NCBI GenBank assembly: GCA_026705925.1
Contig: JAPOZT010000023.1
Location: 1-64,000, forward strand
Direction of reading: 5' to 3'
Origin: Gemmatimonadota bacterium
Lineage (GTDB): Bacteria; JAAXHH01
DNA length: 64,000 nt
Of this stretch, positions 34,650 through 42,650 are shown piece after piece. The translations under genes and the position numbers were made by a program. The first letter of the stretch is position 1. Each line of letters opens with the position of its first letter. The notes below the pieces were generated by a model that was given only the letters and a program-made list of their open reading frames with translations, had not been told where the DNA came from and made no database searches.

Positions 34650-35270
34650 ATGAAAAAGATCATTTCAATCACATTCGCAGGCACGCTGAGTGTTGTCGTG
34701 CTGGCCTGGGCTTTCGATGCGATGGGCCGGATCGGACACGAGGAAGCTGCAGAACATGCGGCGGAAACCGGTCATGAGGATGCCGACGTGCTCGCCGGAG
34801 TAGCTGAACTCGCGGCGGCCGGATCGTCCGGCGAGTTTGATGACATCCTGGCCGTAGATCTCGCCGATGATGATGCGGATGATGTGCGGACGCGCCGGTC
34901 CCGGAGAGCAATGTCCGGACTCGAACTCACGGACGCGCAGCAGGAAAAGATCAAGACGCTGCGTTCCGCCTACACGCGGGAAATGATACAGCTTCGCGCC
35001 GACTCGAGGCTCGCGCGGGTCGAACTTCGCGAACTGATGAATGAGATCAGCCCGGACATCGAAAGGGTGAAGGAACTGGCCGCGGCCGCATCGGCGGCCC
35101 AGGGCAGCGTGTTCGAGCGTAGTGCGCTATTCCGTGCAGAGTTCAAGCATGTCCTGACCCCGGAGCAGCAGGAGAACCTGCGTGAGTCCTTCAGCGACCG
35201 GCGTGACGGTCGCCGCGACTCCGGGATGCGTGGGCGGCGCGACGGCCGCGAATCTCGCAATCGGCGTTAA
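34650..35270 (+). CDS. Exported Spy/CpxP-like (LTxxQ) protein
   Basis: A 206-residue protein with a signal peptide (ISITFAGTLSVVVLAWAFDA, about 4-23), an acidic segment (about 30-80), then a helical domain with two Spy/CpxP-like LTxxQ motifs: LTDAQQEKIKTL (about 92-103) and LTPEQQENLRESF (about 169-181). The C-terminus is Arg-rich. Such proteins act as ATP-independent periplasmic chaperones. GGGAG precedes the ATG. It is followed by a terminator-like hairpin. Confidence 0.7.
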   Translation: MKKIISITFAGTLSVVVLAWAFDAMGRIGHEEAAEHAAETGHEDADVLAGVAELAAAGSSGEFDDILAVDLADDDADDVRTRRSRRAMSGLELTDAQQEKIKTLRSAYTREMIQLRADSRLARVELRELMNEISPDIERVKELAAAASAAQGSVFERSALFRAEFKHVLTPEQQENLRESFSDRRDGRRDSGMRGRRDGRESRNRR

Positions 35271-35324
35271 GGCGGGATCAACGTGAAACGGACCACTGAC
35301 TTACGTTTTAGTGGTTAAGTAAAT

Positions 35325-35362
35325 GCCGCGGCGGGACCCAGGGTTCGGCCGCGGCTTCTTTT
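35325..35362 (+). terminator. Rho-independent terminator after the second Spy-like gene
   Basis: GCCGCGGC (35325-35332) pairs with GCCGCGGC (35348-35355) around a 15-nt loop, followed by TTCTTTT. It lies between the second and third exported-protein genes and directly upstream of the latter's ribosome-binding site, so it may set attenuation rather than a full stop. Confidence 0.65.
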
Positions 35363-35377
35363 GAAAGGAGTCGAAGC

Positions 35378-35824
35378 ATGAGATACCGTATTTACCTTGC
35401 CATACTCGGCCTGATCATGACCGCGTTTATCGCAAACGACGCGGTCGCGCAGCGAGGCGGATTCGGCCGCGGGGGCGGACGGGGACAGAACAGCGACATG
35501 ATGGAGCGCGTACGGGCGGTAAGCACCTTCCCCGTCGACCGGATCTGGCACGTGTTGAGCATCCGGATGGACACCACCGACCAGCAGGTGCTGCAATTAC
35601 GCGCGGTCGTGAAGGAAGCCTCGACTCAGAAGATCGCGCTGGTGGAACAGGCCACGAAGACCGAGGACTGGAACTGGCTGCGCGAGCAATTGGAATCGAA
35701 TGAGAAGCAGTTCATGGAAAACCTGCAAAGCATGCTCTCCGCCGACGAGATCAAGGCGTTTGAGCAACTGGTGGAGGAAGCCTCACGCATGGTGCCGGAC
35801 AGGCAACGCAGGTCCAGGCGTTGA
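35378..35824 (+). CDS. Small exported helical protein (Spy-like)
   Basis: A 148-residue protein with a signal peptide (YLAILGLIMTAFIANDAVA, about 6-24), a Gly/Arg-rich segment (RGGFGRGGGRG), then helices with STFPVDRIWHVLSI and QLESNEKQFMENLQSMLSADEIKAFEQL, resembling the Spy/CpxP hairpin. AAAGGAG precedes the ATG. It is the third such gene after the sigma/anti-sigma pair. The function as an envelope chaperone is inference. Confidence 0.6.
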   Translation: MRYRIYLAILGLIMTAFIANDAVAQRGGFGRGGGRGQNSDMMERVRAVSTFPVDRIWHVLSIRMDTTDQQVLQLRAVVKEASTQKIALVEQATKTEDWNWLREQLESNEKQFMENLQSMLSADEIKAFEQLVEEASRMVPDRQRRSRR

Positions 35825-35887
35825 AGAGACGGGCTCACCTGGACCGTCTGGACGTACCTGGACTCACTTGGGCTCACCCGGTCCCGC

Positions 35888-37144
35888 CTATCCCGACCAA
35901 CGCTCCATCTTCTCCTCATCCAACGCCATGCCCAGCCCCGGACCTTCGAAAGGAGCGAGTTCACCACCTTGGAGGGTGAAGGGGTTGGTGCATACATCGT
36001 CTTGAAGCAAGCCGGGTCCCACCAGGTCCGAGGGCACCTCGACGCTCGCCGATGAAACGGCGAGATGCACCGACGCCGCGGTACCGGGTCCCAGTTCGAT
36101 GGTGCTGCCCAGCAACGCGGGCATGCCCGCGGTCTCCGCGGCATTGAGCAGGCGTCCCGCACGGCGAAGCCCGCCGGCCTGGCAAGGGACGATGTTGACG
36201 ATATCCACGGAGCGGTGGCGGATCAGGGCCGTCAGGAAGGCGTCCCCGAGATCGGCGACATGTTCGATGATGGGTATGGGGGAACGGCAGCGGACCTTCG
36301 CCAGTGCTTCGGCAATGCCCTCCGCATCCGCTTCGATCCGGGCGGGATCCTCCCGCGACATGGGCCGTGAGAGCGCGCGAATCGGCGTCTCGCACGCGTC
36401 GGCCCCGGCCTCGGACATGTCGCGCAGCCTGGACAGGGCCTCGTCTTCCTCCCAGTAACCGCTGGCATCCACCTTGATGTAGGCTTCGGGTCCCGCGATC
36501 CTGCGCGCAAGCCTCACCCGCTCGAGGTCCCGTTCGTGGTCCTCGCCCACCTTGAGCTTGAAGGCCTTCATGCCCGATCCCACCTGGTCGGCAACCTCCC
36601 GCTCAAGGGCCTGCAGCTCGTCCTCGAGCGTGGCGTCGCCGCGCAGATAAGCCACCCAGGAAACGGTTGCGGCGCGCCGGCAGCGGCCGCCCAGGAGTTC
36701 GTACAACGGAATGCCGTGTGCCTTCCCGACAAGGTCGAGCAATGCACATTCGACACCGGAGAGTATCAGTTGCCGGAGTTCGGGGTACCAGTTACCGGGA
36801 AGCGCTTCATCGGTCCGGTCATAGAGGCCGCGCCACGCGCGACCGTCGCTGCCAGCCAGCGCACCAGCGTCAGCCAGCATGTCACTGCCGGCCAGCACGT
36901 CGCCACCGGCCAGCACGCCGGACAACAGGTCCCGCAGCACTGCGGGCGAAGGGGCGTCCATCCGCGGCGCGATATCGGAGACCTCGCCGATACCGGTCAA
37001 GCCGTCCGGCGTCTTCATTTCGATGATCTGGTAGGTAGACCGACCGTGGTTAATGGTGGCCTTCAGTTGCTTGGGGTCCGCACAGTAGGTGTCGTAGATG
37101 CGTGGGACGGCAACCTGGCGCACGCGGACGTTGGAGATTCGCAT
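35888..37144 (-). CDS. Enolase-superfamily enzyme (MR/MLE family)
   Basis: A 418-residue protein. The capping domain ends near LILSGVECALLDLVGKAHGIPLYELLGG (about 129-156). The barrel shows KAFKLKVGED (KxK acid/base lysines, about 194-203), KVDASGYW (metal Asp), the SPIPIIEHVADLGDA block and, towards the end, ALLGSTIELGPG. This is closest to dipeptide epimerase or MLE-like subgroups rather than the acid-sugar dehydratase type at 17 kb. An insertion of tandem LAGxD units near residues 77-100 is unusual. Monocistronic, minus strand. Confidence 0.8.
   Translation of the reverse strand: MRISNVRVRQVAVPRIYDTYCADPKQLKATINHGRSTYQIIEMKTPDGLTGIGEVSDIAPRMDAPSPAVLRDLLSGVLAGGDVLAGSDMLADAGALAGSDGRAWRGLYDRTDEALPGNWYPELRQLILSGVECALLDLVGKAHGIPLYELLGGRCRRAATVSWVAYLRGDATLEDELQALEREVADQVGSGMKAFKLKVGEDHERDLERVRLARRIAGPEAYIKVDASGYWEEDEALSRLRDMSEAGADACETPIRALSRPMSREDPARIEADAEGIAEALAKVRCRSPIPIIEHVADLGDAFLTALIRHRSVDIVNIVPCQAGGLRRAGRLLNAAETAGMPALLGSTIELGPGTAASVHLAVSSASVEVPSDLVGPGLLQDDVCTNPFTLQGGELAPFEGPGLGMALDEEKMERWSG
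36840..36930. repeat. Degenerate in-frame tandem repeat in the enolase-superfamily gene
   Basis: Repeated GCCAGC-containing units with about 15-21-bp spacing encode VLAGGDVLAGSDMLADAGALAGSDG-like residues in the capping domain. A short motif recurs four to five times with substitutions, unlike the conserved sequence either side. Confidence 0.65.
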
Positions 37145-37306
37145 TTCGGTATGTTACTGCCGTCGGGTTCCGGGGTCAATGGCATCTTCATTCGTCGTTC
37201 GCGCGGTTTCCCTGCCGGTAAGCAACTTGCCTGAAAGGTACATAGTCTATATCTTTAAAGAGCCAGAATCCGTACACACAATCCGACTACACAGGGGAAG
37301 TACCTC

Positions 37307-39136
37307 ATGTCTCGACATATGAAACTGGTCATGATGACCGGCTTGATCGCGCTGATGGGTGGTTTTTTGCAGACCGGACCAGGTGCGGAGCGTTCGATAG
37401 CGACCGACCGCTTGCGCTCGGTCGACGACGCGGCGCCGGCCGCGGAAATCGACGTGCCGATCTCGAAACACGCGGAAAATGCGGAACGAACGATCCGGGA
37501 AATCACCGGACTGTTCGGTCCTGAGGAAGCCTTCGCCCGCCGCGGTTTCGGCGGTTTCCGGAGTTCGCGGTCTCTTTGGAATCGCCGCAGTTCCTTTGGC
37601 CGGCGCAGCCCCTTCGCCCGGAGAAGCACGCCGGCCGCGACACGCCAGACGCCGGCGCGAACAACGGGGCAATCCGCCACGCCGGCGCGCAGTACCTCGG
37701 CCAGGCAGCCCTCGGCCACCGCGGCGCGGTCGACCCGGGCAGGTGCCGCAACCGCCGGCCGGGCCACGGCGCGGTCTTCGGTCATGGGCCGGCGGGTCCA
37801 GAGCGAGACGGCGCGCCGGTCGCTGGCCACGCACCAGTCCAGGCAGGCCGGTTTCGCCCGGTCGTCCAACTCGGCCGCCAATACGAGCACCTACCGGGAC
37901 AACGGCCTCTACAACCGGGGCTCGCAGAACCGCACGTCCTATGACAACTACTACGCGGGTCGAGATAGTTATTACGGGGGCATGGGCTGGAGGACGCCGG
38001 GTTACGCCTTCATGTCATACCCCAGCTTCGGCATGTGGGACGCCCTGTTCATGTGGTCCATGCTGGACATGATGAGCAGTCGCCGTCACTACGCTGTAGC
38101 CCATCACCATGCCAACGACCCGGGATACCAGGAATGGCGCAGCGAGGCCGAGCGCCTGGCCGAGGATAACACTGAACTGCGCGCGAAGCTGGACGAGCTG
38201 GACCGGCAGGTCGCCACGCTGGAAGGCACGCCGAGGGATCCCGAATACCTTCCGCCCGGCGTCACCCCGGCGATCGCACTGGCCGCCGAAGTCGTGGCCA
38301 CCGCCGATCCGAACCAGCCCCGCATCACGGTGAATACGGGGGTGGAGAACGGTAATTACCACCGATTCGGCCAGATCCTGCAGTCCCACTTGCCGGATTT
38401 CGACGTGATGCTCGAGACGACGGCGGGTTCGGAGGAGAACCTGAACAACCTGGTCCGGAACCAGGTCGACGCAATCCTCGTGCAGAGCGACATCCTGAAC
38501 TCTTACCTGCGCAAGAATCCTGATGCGGAAGACCAGCTGGTCGGGCTGCAGTCAACCCTGTACACCGAGTACGTGCAACTGATCGTCAACGAGGACGGCG
38601 GCATCGCAAGCGTGTCCGACCTCGAGCCGAACACCCATATCGTGTATGTCGGCCCCCGGGGTTCCGGGACGCACCGGGCCTGGGAGGGCTTCGTCCTGCA
38701 GGATCCGAGGTACGGGGAATTCAACACGCGGTTCGCCAGCTACGAGGAAGCGTTGAGCCAGGTGTCTGAAAACGCCAACGCGGTCATGCTGTTCGTCGCC
38801 GGCCTCAACTCGGAACTGCTCAAGGAGGCGGACCGGCAGTACGGTCTGCAGTTGAGCATGGTCGCCGTGGATGAGCACTATTTCAGCACGGCCGTGGACC
38901 AGTTCGGAAATACGATCTACGAGGTGGCGACGATCCCCCACGAGACCTATCCCGAGCTGCAGGAAGGCTGGTTCTTCGGCTATTTCGACAGCAGCGTGGA
39001 GACCCTGACGGTGGACGCCATCCTGATCCTGTCCAAGCAGTGGGTGGACACCTACGGCAGCAAGCCGATGACCCTCTTCGAAGACGCCCTGTGGAGGTCC
39101 ATCGACGACATCAAGCCCATCGTGGGCGAGGAGTAG
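37307..39136 (+). CDS. Exported TAXI-type solute-binding protein with long N-terminal extension
   Basis: A 609-residue protein. A hydrophobic leader (residues 5-24) is followed by a basic Arg/Ser/Thr/Ala-rich low-complexity stretch (about 65-200), an aromatic segment SYPSFGMWDALFMWSMLD (about 240-257), a coiled coil (SEAERLAEDNTELRAKLDEL, about 281-300) and from about 335 a TAXI-family ligand-binding domain (ITVNTGVENGNYHRFGQIL; TTAGSEENLNNL; VYVGPRGSGTH; ILILSKQW). TAXI proteins usually serve TRAP transporters, but no TRAP permease is near. Genes for DUF2491, a PspA-like protein and an ion channel follow, 12 bp and 18 bp apart for the first two. A ligand-sensing role is possible. Confidence 0.75.
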   Translation: MSRHMKLVMMTGLIALMGGFLQTGPGAERSIATDRLRSVDDAAPAAEIDVPISKHAENAERTIREITGLFGPEEAFARRGFGGFRSSRSLWNRRSSFGRRSPFARRSTPAATRQTPARTTGQSATPARSTSARQPSATAARSTRAGAATAGRATARSSVMGRRVQSETARRSLATHQSRQAGFARSSNSAANTSTYRDNGLYNRGSQNRTSYDNYYAGRDSYYGGMGWRTPGYAFMSYPSFGMWDALFMWSMLDMMSSRRHYAVAHHHANDPGYQEWRSEAERLAEDNTELRAKLDELDRQVATLEGTPRDPEYLPPGVTPAIALAAEVVATADPNQPRITVNTGVENGNYHRFGQILQSHLPDFDVMLETTAGSEENLNNLVRNQVDAILVQSDILNSYLRKNPDAEDQLVGLQSTLYTEYVQLIVNEDGGIASVSDLEPNTHIVYVGPRGSGTHRAWEGFVLQDPRYGEFNTRFASYEEALSQVSENANAVMLFVAGLNSELLKEADRQYGLQLSMVAVDEHYFSTAVDQFGNTIYEVATIPHETYPELQEGWFFGYFDSSVETLTVDAILILSKQWVDTYGSKPMTLFEDALWRSIDDIKPIVGEE

Positions 39137-39148
39137 CGTTAAGGACCG

Positions 39149-39850
39149 ATGAGCTTTCACATCATTCGTTCCGTAGCGAAGAAGCAGGCGAAAGAGGCGG
39201 CAGGTTTCTTTCGGAAGAAACCCGTGCGGGTCGACCAGGATCTGCCCCTGGGCATTGCCATCGACCGGCTGGTCGACATCGACGCCGTCGCGTCGTCCAC
39301 CTTTGTCGGCCTTGTCCACTTCAATTTTCCCTCCTTTCCCCTGGCCATCGAGGCCATCGGCAAGATCGATCTCGGCGAAGGGGCCATGGCCTATCGGTGC
39401 TATCTCCAGGGGACCTCGGCCTTCCTCCAGGTGGTGTCGGACCATGGGGAGCCCGTGGAATGCCGCCTGTACGTGCTCGACCGGGATCTGTATCCCCATT
39501 CCGAGGATGTCTGGGCGCAGTGGCTGAACGACAAGGACGGCATCATCGGTTCACCGGAAGTGCTGCACGGCGAGGGGGAGGAGCGGAGCTACCAGCGGGA
39601 ATGGATGGACGGCGACGGGCAGTCGGCGCCGATACAGGTCGACGAGCGGATCATCCGCGACGCCTACGGCGAGCAGGTCTTCGAGGAGACCCAGCAGGCC
39701 ATGTCCTACTTCCGGGTAGCGAGCGGAGATCCCCACAACCCGGAAGATCCCGAACGCGTGGATGAATTCCTGTTGATCAGCGCGGGCGACGGGGTTATAG
39801 AACTGTACCTGGGCGTGGCATTGATGCTCGAGGAAGTCACGGTTATTTAA
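39149..39850 (+). CDS. DUF2491 (YjfK-like) family protein
   Basis: A 233-residue soluble protein. LPLGIAIDRLVDIDAVA near residues 34-50, ECRLYVLDRDLYPHSEDVWAQWL and the late VDEFLLISAGDGVIELYLGVAL resemble the YjfK/DUF2491 family, known as a companion of the PspA-like YjfJ in E. coli. Its N-terminus (KKQAKEAAGFFRKK) resembles the start of the next protein (KKQAGNALESF), hinting at a shared interaction motif. AAGGA lies upstream of the ATG, 12 bp after the TAXI gene. Biochemical function is unknown. Confidence 0.78.
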   Translation: MSFHIIRSVAKKQAKEAAGFFRKKPVRVDQDLPLGIAIDRLVDIDAVASSTFVGLVHFNFPSFPLAIEAIGKIDLGEGAMAYRCYLQGTSAFLQVVSDHGEPVECRLYVLDRDLYPHSEDVWAQWLNDKDGIIGSPEVLHGEGEERSYQREWMDGDGQSAPIQVDERIIRDAYGEQVFEETQQAMSYFRVASGDPHNPEDPERVDEFLLISAGDGVIELYLGVALMLEEVTVI

Positions 39851-39868
39851 ACGCGAAAGGATGAAAAA

Positions 39869-40639
39869 ATGATCTGGAAGTTTCTCTCCCGCGTCGGCAA
39901 GAAACAGGCCGGCAACGCCCTGGAGTCCTTTACCCAGGCCGTGGTGGCCTTCGACCCGGAAACCGCTTCCGAGGCGCAGATCTCCCTCATGGAAGAGGAG
40001 CTCGACAAGCTCGGGAAACGGGTCGGCAAGGCCGAGATGGACGTGAAGAAGGATCATGAAGAGACGCAGGCGCTGTTGACGCAGTACGACCGGTACCTGG
40101 CCGCCGCCGAACGGATCGAAGGCCAGCTCGAAGGGGCGGACGAAGGCCAGCGGCCCAAGCTGGAGGAGAGTCTGGAAAAGCTGGTCGCGGAACTGGAGCG
40201 TCTGAACCCGGAGATCGAGCGGGAGCGCCAGGAAGACCAGGAAGCGGAGGCCTTCGCGAGCGAGCTGCGCCAGGCCTACGATGTGGCGGCGGAGAAGCTC
40301 AAGAAGGCGCAGGTCCAGCTCAAGCAGGCCCAGCGCCGCATGGAGCAGGCCCGGATGAAGAAGGAGCGGGCCGTCGAACGCGCCGAGGGCGTGCGGCAGG
40401 CCGCGGGACTGAGCAGTTCAATGGGCGGACTCGATACGGCCCTCAACGCCATGGACAAGGAGACGGAGAAGGCTGAGACGACTTCCCGTGCCGCAGAACT
40501 GAAGATCGGCGCCTTCGGCCAGACCGAAATTACCGATGATCCCAACATCGCGGCGGCCCTGGAAGCGGCCGAGAAACCCGCGCTGCCCGCATCCTCGACG
40601 CGGGACCGGCTGGCGGCCCTGCGTTCCAGGAAGTCCTGA
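39869..40639 (+). CDS. PspA/IM30-like coiled-coil protein (YjfJ type)
   Basis: A 256-residue, almost wholly helical, charged protein with long coiled coils (about 45-200: EEELDKLGKRVGKAEMDVKKDHEETQ and KLKKAQVQLKQAQRRMEQARMKKERA). It follows the PspA layout: short N-terminal amphipathic segment, hairpin coiled coil, then a flexible tail with SSMGGLDTALNAMDKETEKAE near 180-200. PspA-type proteins coat stressed membranes. The operon with DUF2491 and an ion channel supports the YjfJ assignment. A terminator follows at 40662. Confidence 0.78.
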   Translation: MIWKFLSRVGKKQAGNALESFTQAVVAFDPETASEAQISLMEEELDKLGKRVGKAEMDVKKDHEETQALLTQYDRYLAAAERIEGQLEGADEGQRPKLEESLEKLVAELERLNPEIERERQEDQEAEAFASELRQAYDVAAEKLKKAQVQLKQAQRRMEQARMKKERAVERAEGVRQAAGLSSSMGGLDTALNAMDKETEKAETTSRAAELKIGAFGQTEITDDPNIAAALEAAEKPALPASSTRDRLAALRSRKS

Positions 40640-40661
40640 GACCGTCACAGGTCTAGCATTC

Positions 40662-40706
40662 AAAGGCTCACCCGATGCGAGAAGCGGAAGGTGGGCCTTT
40701 CTCTTT
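40662..40706 (+). terminator. Rho-independent terminator after the PspA-like gene
   Basis: AAAGGCTCACC (40662-40672) pairs with GGTGGGCCTTT (40690-40700) with one G-U pair over 11 bp, followed by CTCTTT. It separates the TAXI-DUF2491-PspA transcript from the ion-channel gene. Confidence 0.7.
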
Positions 40707-40752
40707 AGATATGCCTTAGATAAGCCCACCGCATTCACCCAGGAGGCAAACC

Positions 40753-41619
40753 ATGCCGGGAATCCTGTCCTCCCTCCTTGCGGCCGTACACCGTTTTGGT
40801 CCCTACGTGCTGGCCGTCAACATGATCCTCTATTTCATCGAGTTGCAGTATACCCAGACTCGCAGCAGCCTGGACGCCGGCGCCTGGGCGGGGTTCATCT
40901 GGATCGAACGGGTCATCGCCGGGTTCTTCACCCTTGAATACGTGCTGCGCATCAGGCTGGCGCCGCACAAGGGGAAGTACCTGCGCAGTGGGCTCGGGTT
41001 GATCGATCTGATCAGCATCCTGCCCTTCTGGATCGGATTCTATCCCGGCCTGACCCAGGAGCAGCTCGGCCTGGTGCGCGGCGCGCGGACGCTCCGACTG
41101 CTCAAGATGTTCCGGTACAGCCCCAAGCTGGCGGAGTTCGCCCGGTCCATGTATACCAATCGCGTCCGGGTCATCCCCATCTTCCTCATCACCATCATGT
41201 ACCTGATGATCAGTTCAACCGTGATCTACGAGGTGGAACGCCGCGCTCAGCCGGAGGTGTTCAATGTCTACGGCGACAGCATCTGGTGGGCCGTGGTGAC
41301 CTCCACCACGGTGGGGTACGGGGACAAGTACCCGGTCACTCCCCTGGGTCAGGGGGCCACCGTCCTGATGATGATGGTGGGCATCGGTATCGTGGGCATG
41401 ATCTTCGGGTTCTTCGCCGACAGCTTCCACGACTCAAGGCAACCGCTGGAACCTACGTTAATGGAGGCGTACTGCCGTGGTGTTCACGAGGAGGGGGCGG
41501 AGGGCCGCACGGTGCAGGCCCTGCGGCAGACTCACCGAAGCAACCCGCAATTCCTGATCTTCGCCGATACGGTGGAAAGATTCATTGGATCGGCGAAGGA
41601 TGGCGACAGAAATGCTTGA
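40753..41619 (+). CDS. Voltage-sensor-type potassium channel
   Basis: A 288-residue six-TM ion channel. S4 with regularly spaced Arg/Lys lies at RGARTLRLLKMFR (about 109-121), and the selectivity filter is TTVGYGD (185-191), preceded by pore helix WWAVVTS. The S6 helix GATVLMMMVGIGIVGMIFGFFA leads into a short cytoplasmic tail. AGGAGG sits 7 bp before the ATG. K+ flux across the inner membrane is expected, gated by voltage. The gene follows the PspA-like gene after a terminator and may answer membrane-potential loss. Confidence 0.9.
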   Translation: MPGILSSLLAAVHRFGPYVLAVNMILYFIELQYTQTRSSLDAGAWAGFIWIERVIAGFFTLEYVLRIRLAPHKGKYLRSGLGLIDLISILPFWIGFYPGLTQEQLGLVRGARTLRLLKMFRYSPKLAEFARSMYTNRVRVIPIFLITIMYLMISSTVIYEVERRAQPEVFNVYGDSIWWAVVTSTTVGYGDKYPVTPLGQGATVLMMMVGIGIVGMIFGFFADSFHDSRQPLEPTLMEAYCRGVHEEGAEGRTVQALRQTHRSNPQFLIFADTVERFIGSAKDGDRNA

Positions 41620-41637
41620 AGAGGGAAGGGACGGTGG

Positions 41638-41691
41638 AGGCGGAAGGCGCGAACTGGGCGGAAGGCGCGAACTGGGCGGAAGGCGCGTACC
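41638..41691. repeat. Three tandem 18-bp units downstream of the channel gene
   Basis: Units at 41638-41655, 41656-41673 and 41674-41691 are near-identical. They lie in the short convergent region between the channel stop and the lipoprotein gene. One frame reads repeated glutamate/glycine codons without stop. Confidence 0.85.
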
Positions 41692-41707
41692 AGGCGAATG
41701 GTGGGAA

Positions 41708-42556
41708 CTAGAGGGATGAGGTCTCTTCGGACCCGGATTCAGGATCGGGCTCCGGGTCGGGTTCAGGCTCCGGCTCGTACGTCCCGATGGATTCCTTGAG
41801 GGAAATCAGCCTGCGGAGTCGTCTCCGGTCCTTGGGCGTGAAACGATCCGTGTAGGCGTCGTAGATGGGTTGCTCGGGCGCGCCGTCGATGCGTGTGACG
41901 ATCACGTAAAAGTAGAGGTTCTCCACATCCGCTGGAGCCTTCTTCCAGACGGGCGAAAGCAACGCGAAGTTCCAGACGGCCCGCTCGTCCGGTCCCAGGT
42001 CCTTGCCTTCCGTGAGCCGGATATTGTAGTTGAAGTCGTCATCCAGGATCCACTTCCGGGGTTCGTTTCTCATGAGCGATCCGCGGAAATAGACCTTCGA
42101 GATCCGGTGCTCGGTCCGGTTGTGTATGGAGAGTTTCACGACGGACTGGCCCCGTTGCACATAGTACTCGACCCCGCGCACCCTCACGTCCTTGAGACTT
42201 TCCATGGCGGAGTCCGTGTTCTCCTGCTTTTCCTCGAGGGCCTCGATAGCCTTGTTCACCCGCTCGTTCCACTCCGCGAAGATGTCCGTCGCGTCCATGC
42301 CGTCCAGCCGTCCGCGGATCCGGTTCTGTATGGCGTCCGACGCGTTCAGCGAGCTGATCACGTTGTCGCTGTAGAGGTACTCGAAGGCATCCAGCACGTC
42401 GTCGAGTCTTGCCTGGTCGTCCTCGGCCAGGGTGGCCTTGACCTCGGCGATGGTTGCGTCGAAGGTGTCGACGTCCGTGCCGTCTATGGTTGGACCGGAC
42501 TTGCAGGCCATCGCGACCAGCGCGAGACCCGCAGTAAACAGACTCAGGCGCACCAT
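41708..42556 (-). CDS. Lipoprotein of unknown function
   Basis: About 282 residues from ATG 42556 (CAGGAG 7 bp upstream). An N-terminal hydrophobic segment with a lipobox-like AMAC near residue 18 suggests a lipid-anchored protein. A helical middle (FDATIAEVKATLAEDDQARLDDVLDAFEYL; EWNERVNKAIEALEEKQ) is followed by a beta-rich part (VVKLSIHNRTEHRISKVYFRGSL; RAVWNFALLSPVW) resembling DUF6694/immunoglobulin-like lipoproteins. It ends in an acidic EPEPEPDPEPDPE tail. No function is known. Confidence 0.65.
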   Translation of the reverse strand: MVRLSLFTAGLALVAMACKSGPTIDGTDVDTFDATIAEVKATLAEDDQARLDDVLDAFEYLYSDNVISSLNASDAIQNRIRGRLDGMDATDIFAEWNERVNKAIEALEEKQENTDSAMESLKDVRVRGVEYYVQRGQSVVKLSIHNRTEHRISKVYFRGSLMRNEPRKWILDDDFNYNIRLTEGKDLGPDERAVWNFALLSPVWKKAPADVENLYFYVIVTRIDGAPEQPIYDAYTDRFTPKDRRRLRRLISLKESIGTYEPEPEPDPEPDPESGSEETSSL

Positions 42557-42557
42557 C

Positions 42558-42586
42558 GTTCGTCTCCTGCCCGTTCGTCTCCTGCC
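42558..42586. repeat. 15-bp-period repeat at the lipoprotein start
   Basis: The 14-mers at 42558-42571 and 42573-42586 are identical. Each contains, on the minus strand, a GGCAGGAGACGAAC segment with a Shine-Dalgarno core, so the lipoprotein gene has two possible ribosome-binding sites 15 bp apart. Confidence 0.85.
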
Positions 42587-42650
42587 GAACACGCTGTAGT
42601 ATGTTCTTCGCTCATGTAAATACTATCCGGTTTGTGCTGGATGTACAAGG

